Shown piece by piece: positions 6,510-10,041 of a DNA stretch of 10,041 bases. Each line of letters opens with the position of its first letter. Positions within the stretch are counted from its first letter, which is position 1. The position numbers were made by a program, and so were the translations under genes. Under the pieces are notes generated by a model, which was not told the origin of the DNA, ran no database searches, and worked only from the letters and a program-made list of their open reading frames with translations. Source of the stretch: an uncultured Azospirillum sp. (GTDB lineage: Bacteria; Pseudomonadota; Alphaproteobacteria; RF32; CAG-239); contig CABUAP010000035.1 in assembly GCA_902489675.1 (NCBI GenBank), positions 1 through 10,041 of the forward strand. Reading direction: 5' to 3'.

Positions 6510-7013
6510 TTAGTTGATTGTTTCTCCGGGATAAACTCCGAAAAAGTCCCCCCTTTGAACCCAGCCTTCGATAGAGGCAAATTTGATCAGGCAGAAGTCT
6601 TTGTCTTCCGGGCATTTTTCTATTTTTCCGATAACTTGGTCTTCTACTTTGGCGATTACTTTGGCCTCGAGTTCCGGTTTGGCGTAGATATTACTGGTGC
6701 CTTTGTTGGTCATTTTGATCCAGCGTTTGCTGCTCAACATCGGTTTATAGACCCATGTTTCGGAGCCTTCCCAGTCGCGAATCTGCCGCCAGAGATCAAA
6801 CTCGGCAATGATTTCGACCGGAGCGTTTTTTTGTTTATAAACCCATTCGATCGGATAACGGGATCCGGGACCCGAGCGGGCGTTGACCAGCTTGGACCTA
6901 AGAGATGCCATCCGCGGCAGAGCGCGGGCGGAATCGCCGTTTTCCTCATTTTGCGCCGAAACGGGAACGGCAAAAAAACAAAAGGCCAGCACGGCGCTCA
7001 AAAATGTTTTCAT
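6510..7013 (-). CDS. Exported protein with two bacterial SH3 repeats
   Basis: A 167-residue secreted or periplasmic protein. Residues 1-20 are a signal peptide ending VSA before QN. The first SH3b repeat (about 37-92) contains LVNARSGPGSRYPIEWVY and W-R-Q-I, with a closing GSETWVYKPML. A second, more divergent repeat (about 97-155) ends EGWVQRGDFFGV. Bacterial SH3 domains usually bind cell-wall peptides or other envelope ligands, and signal peptide-SH3 proteins of this size are common in Alphaproteobacteria. Two ATGs compete: the one at 7019 leaves a single base after GAGGA, while the one at 7013 leaves 7 bases, so 7013 is preferred. Two cysteines (134, 141) in repeat two could pair after export. 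It lies 16 bases before the secretion ATPase gene. Confidence 0.82.
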   Translation of the reverse strand: MKTFLSAVLAFCFFAVPVSAQNEENGDSARALPRMASLRSKLVNARSGPGSRYPIEWVYKQKNAPVEIIAEFDLWRQIRDWEGSETWVYKPMLSSKRWIKMTNKGTSNIYAKPELEAKVIAKVEDQVIGKIEKCPEDKDFCLIKFASIEGWVQRGDFFGVYPGETIN

Positions 7014-7111
7014 CTGCATATCCTCATTAATGCTTTTTTATTACAATTGGCATAATGATATCCATATATGATAAACAAAAAGTAAAATTCAGCAGATTAA
7101 AGGAGAAAAAA
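7014..7111. promoter_or_regulatory. Divergent intergenic region, SH3 protein / M20 peptidase
   Basis: This 98-base AT-rich gap separates the leftward SH3 gene from the rightward M20 gene and must contain both promoters. TATGAT and CATAAT are plausible rightward -10 boxes, but no -35 lies at good spacing. The right end carries a strong AAAGGAGA about 7 bases before ATG 7112, and the left end carries GAGGA for the SH3 gene. Confidence 0.45.
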
Positions 7112-8224
7112 ATGGATTTGCAAAAAACGGCGGCGGAGCTGATCAAATTCCGCACGGAAACGGGGAATCTGCCGGAGATTGACCGGTGTATGCGTTATAT
7201 TTCCAAACTGGCGGAAAATATGGGCGCGGCGGTTGAAATTTACAAAAAAGACGCACTGGCGCCGGTGATGTTGCTTTCTAACGGTGAAAAACGCGATTTT
7301 GATGTGCTGGCGGTCGGGCATATTGATGTGGTGCCGGCGGCCGACAATATGTTTATTCCTTATCAGAAAGACGGCAGGATGTTTGGCCGCGGCACTTTGG
7401 ATATGAAGTCTTTTGCTGCGGTGGGGCTCAATTCGCTCGAATATGTCATTCATGAAAAATTGCCGTTAAAGTTCGGAGTGTTGCTTTCTTCCGATGAAGA
7501 AAAAGGCAGTTTTGGGCTGGAGGCGTTTTTAAAGGACAATCCCGATCTGAAAGCTAAGATTGTGTTTGATGTTGATGTTGCCGGCAGCGTCAACAAAATT
7601 GTCGCTCGTTGCAAAAGCCCGGTTTTCGTCAAATTGATGTCGGAAGGCAAAGAAGCGCACGGTTCCACGCCGTGGGAAGGAATCGATGCCAATGAGCAGC
7701 TGATGCAAACGTGGCAGAATATTCGCAAAATCTATCCTTATTACAACAAAAAAATGCCGAAACCGGCGGATACCTGGATCGATACGGTACATTTCGCCAA
7801 GATAGAAGGCGGCGCGGTGGCCAATGTTATTTCTAACCATGCCGAAGCGCTGCTCGATTTTCGCCTGACGGAAAAGTCAACTTTGGCCGCGTTGGAACAA
7901 AACCTGCAGCAAGCCGTGGTTGACGGCGTGCGATACAGAATCATATCTTCCGGCCGGGTGGTGATGATGGATGAGAACAATCCGTATATCCGCGCGTATA
8001 AACAGTTGGCGGAGGAATATCTGGGGCAGCCGCTGGAATTTGAATATATCGGCGGCGCAACGGATTCCCGGGCGTTTGTGGAACGGGGTTCAATAGTCAT
8101 CATGCATTCGGGCAGCGGCGACGGTATGCACGCCGCCGGTGAATATGTGGAATGGCCGTCGGTTGAGCAGCTGGCGGAAATTCAAAAACGGTTTTTGCGC
8201 CGATTGGCGGAAACAGAACTCTAA
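7112..8224 (+). CDS. M20-family metallopeptidase / deacylase
   Basis: A 370-residue zinc-dependent hydrolase of the M20 family (ArgE/DapE/ACY1/CPG2 group), cytoplasmic, cleaving an amide or peptide bond near a free carboxylate. Metal site and catalytic residues are visible: GHIDVVP with His70 and catalytic Asp72, bridging Asp97 in GRGTLDMKS, Glu129/Glu130 in SSDEEKGSFG, an acidic ligand in VFDVDV (Asp153 or Asp155), and His340 in DGMHAAGEYV. His183 in EAHGSTPWEG lies in the lid/dimerisation domain. The start is ATG 7112, set by AAAGGAGA; the frame opens 19 codons earlier, but that stretch is AT-rich and has no ribosome site. The final motif reads HAAGE rather than the common HxxNE. Specific substrate (succinyl-diaminopimelate, acetylornithine, a dipeptide) cannot be assigned. 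It converges on the lysozyme gene with overlapping stop codons. Confidence 0.88.
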   Translation: MDLQKTAAELIKFRTETGNLPEIDRCMRYISKLAENMGAAVEIYKKDALAPVMLLSNGEKRDFDVLAVGHIDVVPAADNMFIPYQKDGRMFGRGTLDMKSFAAVGLNSLEYVIHEKLPLKFGVLLSSDEEKGSFGLEAFLKDNPDLKAKIVFDVDVAGSVNKIVARCKSPVFVKLMSEGKEAHGSTPWEGIDANEQLMQTWQNIRKIYPYYNKKMPKPADTWIDTVHFAKIEGGAVANVISNHAEALLDFRLTEKSTLAALEQNLQQAVVDGVRYRIISSGRVVMMDENNPYIRAYKQLAEEYLGQPLEFEYIGGATDSRAFVERGSIVIMHSGSGDGMHAAGEYVEWPSVEQLAEIQKRFLRRLAETEL

Positions 8225-9117
8225 CGGCGGTTGGCGCGGCCGGCAAACAAAACCGGATTGAGTTTGAGGATCGGCGGCTGTTTTTGTCGGTTAACAGGCG
8301 TAAAAAGTTTGACCTGCCGATTGCCGCCGAACCATTCCCGTTTTTGGCAAGTTTCCTGATCGGGGCGGGTGCTGCAAATATTGCGGATAAGCGATGCCGC
8401 CGTGTTGTCGGTTTTGATCATGCGGCCGTTTTTGCCATAAGACGTCAGGTCTTTGTAATTCAGTTTGTCATAACTGCAGACATAGAAATTTTGAAAATCT
8501 TCGTAGGTCAGAATTTTTTTGGCATAAAGGACTTCCATACAGCGGCGCACGGCCAGCCCGTTGTTGAACCCTTTGCGCGAGTAAGATTTGCGCAGAAAAG
8601 CGCGTGATAAATTTTCGATTGAACCGCCGGCGTTGATCAGCCGCGCAATTTGTGAAGGGCGGCCGTTGTTTTGAAGAATCTTGGCACCGCAGTTGTAGGT
8701 AAGACTGATCACGGCAGCCATCTCTTCGGGGTCGAGCCGGCGGGTGATATATTTGTCAATCAGCGGGTAAGCGTGTTTTTCCAAATAGGCGGAAACCATG
8801 GAATACATTTCCCGGTTATCGGTTAGGACATCTTTGCTTGACACTTTGCGGCCGTCGGGAAAGGTGATGTTGCCGATGCCGATGGTCGGGATGCCGTTGC
8901 AATCGTTATAAGCTTTGAGCGAGCAGCCTTCAAAAAAGACCAGCAGCGGCAGCGCGTGTTTTTCTGCTTCGCGGAATTTGGCGAAAGTATCGGTGTTGTC
9001 GGCGTTTTTTTCGGTCTTAGCCGGCTGCGGCGTTTGCGGCTGCGCCTTGAGTCCGCCGCTGTTTAACGGTGAAAGTCCGATGACGGCAGATGCCAGTAAT
9101 GTCTGTAGTTTTCCCAT
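8221..9117 (-). CDS. Exported GH24 (T4-type) lysozyme
   Basis: A 298-residue peptidoglycan muramidase-type protein. Residues 1-26 resemble a signal peptide (MGK, hydrophobic core, LKAQ), followed by a Pro/Gln/Lys-rich linker to about 44. The GH24 domain (about 46-210) has the full triad spacing E-x8-D-x5-T: Glu63, Asp72 and Thr78 in FEGCSLKAYND and IPTIGIGN. It also has SLTYNCGAK (138-146) and LAVRRCMEVLYA. About 85 further residues carry C214, C248 and C257 and form a tail of unknown role. Phage endolysins of this family are about 150-180 residues, and no holin or phage gene is adjacent, so a host wall-remodelling or secreted antibacterial role is plausible (inference). GAGGA lies 5 bases before the ATG. 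The stop overlaps that of the M20 gene. Confidence 0.88.
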   Translation of the reverse strand: MGKLQTLLASAVIGLSPLNSGGLKAQPQTPQPAKTEKNADNTDTFAKFREAEKHALPLLVFFEGCSLKAYNDCNGIPTIGIGNITFPDGRKVSSKDVLTDNREMYSMVSAYLEKHAYPLIDKYITRRLDPEEMAAVISLTYNCGAKILQNNGRPSQIARLINAGGSIENLSRAFLRKSYSRKGFNNGLAVRRCMEVLYAKKILTYEDFQNFYVCSYDKLNYKDLTSYGKNGRMIKTDNTAASLIRNICSTRPDQETCQKREWFGGNRQVKLFTPVNRQKQPPILKLNPVLFAGRANRR

Positions 9118-9210
9118 AGGGTTCCTCTTTTGTCAGGATTTCTTCTAATCATAACATTATCGAGTTTGAAAATAAAGGCGTTTTTCTGATAGCCGAAAAT
9201 AACAAAGGGC

Positions 9211-9239
9211 TGGACATAAAGTCGAAAATACACTAACAT
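9211..9239 (+). promoter_or_regulatory. Promoter candidate for the small membrane-protein pair
   Basis: TGGACA (9211-9216, five of six consensus bases) and TAACAT (9234-9239, four of six) are 17 bases apart. Transcription would start near 9246, about 40 bases before the first small membrane protein gene. It overlaps the leftward promoter, so the two may compete for polymerase. Confidence 0.42.
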
Positions 9240-9265
9240 TATAAGTTAATACTGAATATTAACAA
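9238..9265 (-). promoter_or_regulatory. Promoter candidate for the lysozyme gene
   Basis: On the minus strand TTGTTA (9265-9260) and a perfect TATAAT (9243-9238) are 16 bases apart. Transcription would start near 9231, giving a leader of about 113 bases. The -10 overlaps that of the rightward promoter, and the spacer contains most of an inverted repeat. Confidence 0.45.
9245..9263. repeat. Perfect inverted repeat, operator-like
   Basis: GTTAATA and TATTAAC form perfect 7-base arms around a 5-base spacer. The repeat lies at the predicted start of the rightward transcript and inside the spacer and -35 of the leftward promoter. A regulator bound here could block both. It is AT-rich and lacks a U-tract context, so it is more operator-like than terminator-like. 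Confidence 0.45.
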
Positions 9266-9286
9266 CAAGTAAGACTTTGAATATAA

Positions 9287-9688
9287 ATGAGTATGATGCT
9301 AATGGCAGGGTTGATTGTCTGCGGCTTGCTGACGGCGGGCTGCGTGTGGGTAATTAACCTGAAAATCGACGGATATGGCCCGGCAGCGCGCTGGGGGTCG
9401 GCGGTTGGTATTGTCTTGCTGCTTGTAATGTTTGTATATTCGATTCATTACGTTAAGGGAGCCGATTATTCGCGCGGGCTGATTTTGGCACTGTCAATCG
9501 GGATGATGATGGTGTGGTTGTTGGCTTGCGGATTCGCAATCGGGGTGCTGGTGATTGTATCGGCCGGTACATATTGGTTGGTGACTACTTGGAAGAAAAC
9601 CGATTTCCGTGAGTTTTGGTCCGGAGTGAAAGCTGATTTTAAGGCTGAGGTTGCGAGCCTGAAATCGTGGATAGATGATGAAGAGTAA
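9287..9688 (+). CDS. Small polytopic membrane protein, unknown function
   Basis: A 133-residue protein I do not recognise. Hydrophobic helices are visible at about 5-24, 36-54, 64-82 and 83-101, followed by a charged, probably cytoplasmic tail with aromatic and acidic residues ending WIDDEE. The N-terminus reads LLTAGC, which superficially resembles a lipobox, but Thr at the -3 position and a continuing hydrophobic stretch favour a membrane helix. The ribosome binding site before ATG 9287 is poor; in-frame ATGs at 9293, 9296 and 9302 are alternatives. A promoter candidate lies about 50 bases upstream. It is followed after 14 bases by another small membrane protein gene, so the two probably form an operon. 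It is unlikely to be a random frame: it is long, hydrophobic in blocks and follows good promoter elements. Confidence 0.68.
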   Translation: MSMMLMAGLIVCGLLTAGCVWVINLKIDGYGPAARWGSAVGIVLLLVMFVYSIHYVKGADYSRGLILALSIGMMMVWLLACGFAIGVLVIVSAGTYWLVTTWKKTDFREFWSGVKADFKAEVASLKSWIDDEE

Positions 9689-9702
9689 AGGCCGTCTTTG
9701 CT

Positions 9703-10026
9703 ATGTTTGGATTTTTGGAAGAAGATTTGTTTGTCTGCGGGCCTTTACTTCTTTTGGCCGGGTATTGGGTATGGATTAAATCCGTTCGAAAATTATACTG
9801 TCGACGTAATGTGTTTATGTACCGGCTTCTTTTGAAAATAGGGATGTTGTCGGTCGTTTTGGTCGGTTGTTTATTGCTTTTCTCTGCTCTAAATCGCAGT
9901 AGTTTTTATGGTATATACATTCTGGCGTGGATGTTGTTTATTTTGCCTCCTTTTATTATTACAATGACCAAACTGGTTTTTGACGAGGCAAAGGGAAAAG
10001 AGGAACGGAAAAAGAATGTGAATTGA
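9703..10026 (+). CDS. Small three-helix membrane protein, unknown function
   Basis: A 107-residue protein I do not recognise. Three hydrophobic segments are visible (about 8-26, 42-62, 68-88), with basic loops RKLYCRR between the first two and a highly charged C-terminal tail EAKGKEERKKNVN. The positive-inside pattern suggests that the 30-40 loop and the C-terminus face the cytoplasm, which would require two helices between them (helices two and three). It starts 14 bases after the preceding membrane-protein gene; AAAGG lies 11 bases before its ATG, farther than usual, so translation may depend on coupling. Its base composition is visibly more AT-rich than the genes on the left, which may reflect its hydrophobic content or a different origin. 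It is complete; its stop lies 15 bases from the window end. Confidence 0.65.
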   Translation: MFGFLEEDLFVCGPLLLLAGYWVWIKSVRKLYCRRNVFMYRLLLKIGMLSVVLVGCLLLFSALNRSSFYGIYILAWMLFILPPFIITMTKLVFDEAKGKEERKKNVN

Positions 10027-10041
10027 AATAGAGAGCGGCTT

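Noticed and set aside
6494..6580. 29-residue N-terminal extension of the secretion ATPase
   Set aside because: It overlaps the end of the SH3 gene, while ATG 6493 has a well-placed AGGA and begins a normal N-terminus.
9287..9343. Lipoprotein signal (LLTAGC) at the start of the first small membrane protein
   Set aside because: Position -3 is Thr, not the usual Leu/Val/Ile, the hydrophobic stretch continues past the Cys, and further membrane helices follow.
1..10041. CRISPR array, tRNA, rRNA, insertion sequence or prophage remains
   Set aside because: No repeated spacer structure, cloverleaf, transposase or phage structural gene was found; the lysozyme alone is not evidence for a prophage.

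Overview
The window looks like a chromosomal segment of an alphaproteobacterium, possibly one of the small-genome host- or gut-associated lineages. This is inferred from gene content: a signal-peptide protein with bacterial SH3 repeats, a long nitronate monooxygenase-family flavoprotein, and a tiny LptM-like lipoprotein divergent from a TlpA-like thioredoxin. GC content is moderate by eye. There are no rRNA or tRNA genes, CRISPR arrays, insertion sequences or phage structural genes. Genes are densely packed, with short gaps, overlapping starts and stops, and two very clear hairpin terminators.

Left part (about 236-4868, minus strand): a leftward cluster begins at a promoter near 4868. In transcription order it holds a 43-residue lipoprotein, a von Willebrand A (VWA) protein, a PP2C-type phosphatase and a membrane-anchored Ser/Thr kinase. 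After a 72-base gap comes a long nitronate monooxygenase-family enzyme with a TTG start, closed by a perfect-palindrome terminator. The VWA/PP2C/kinase trio matches the arrangement of E. coli YegL/YegK/YegI and the TerY-P triads described by comparative genomics. It probably forms a phosphorylation/dephosphorylation switch with a metal-dependent adhesion module. Its signal and targets are unknown.

Middle (4902-8224): a TlpA-like periplasmic thioredoxin runs rightward and converges, at a bidirectional terminator, on a leftward two-gene unit encoding an exported SH3-repeat protein and a PilT/DotB-type secretion ATPase. Divergent from that unit is an M20-family metallopeptidase with all its metal ligands.

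Right (8221-10026): an exported GH24 (T4-type) lysozyme with an intact E-D-T catalytic triad converges on the M20 gene so tightly that the two stop codons overlap. Upstream of it is an intergenic region with overlapping divergent promoter candidates and a perfect 7+7 inverted repeat. This region drives two small membrane proteins of unknown function to the right.

The best candidates for something of interest are the lipoprotein-VWA-PP2C-kinase operon, the possible scar of a tlpA-argH-lipoprotein-lysA locus, the ATPase without visible secretion partners, and the palindrome-controlled lysozyme/membrane-protein intergenic region.
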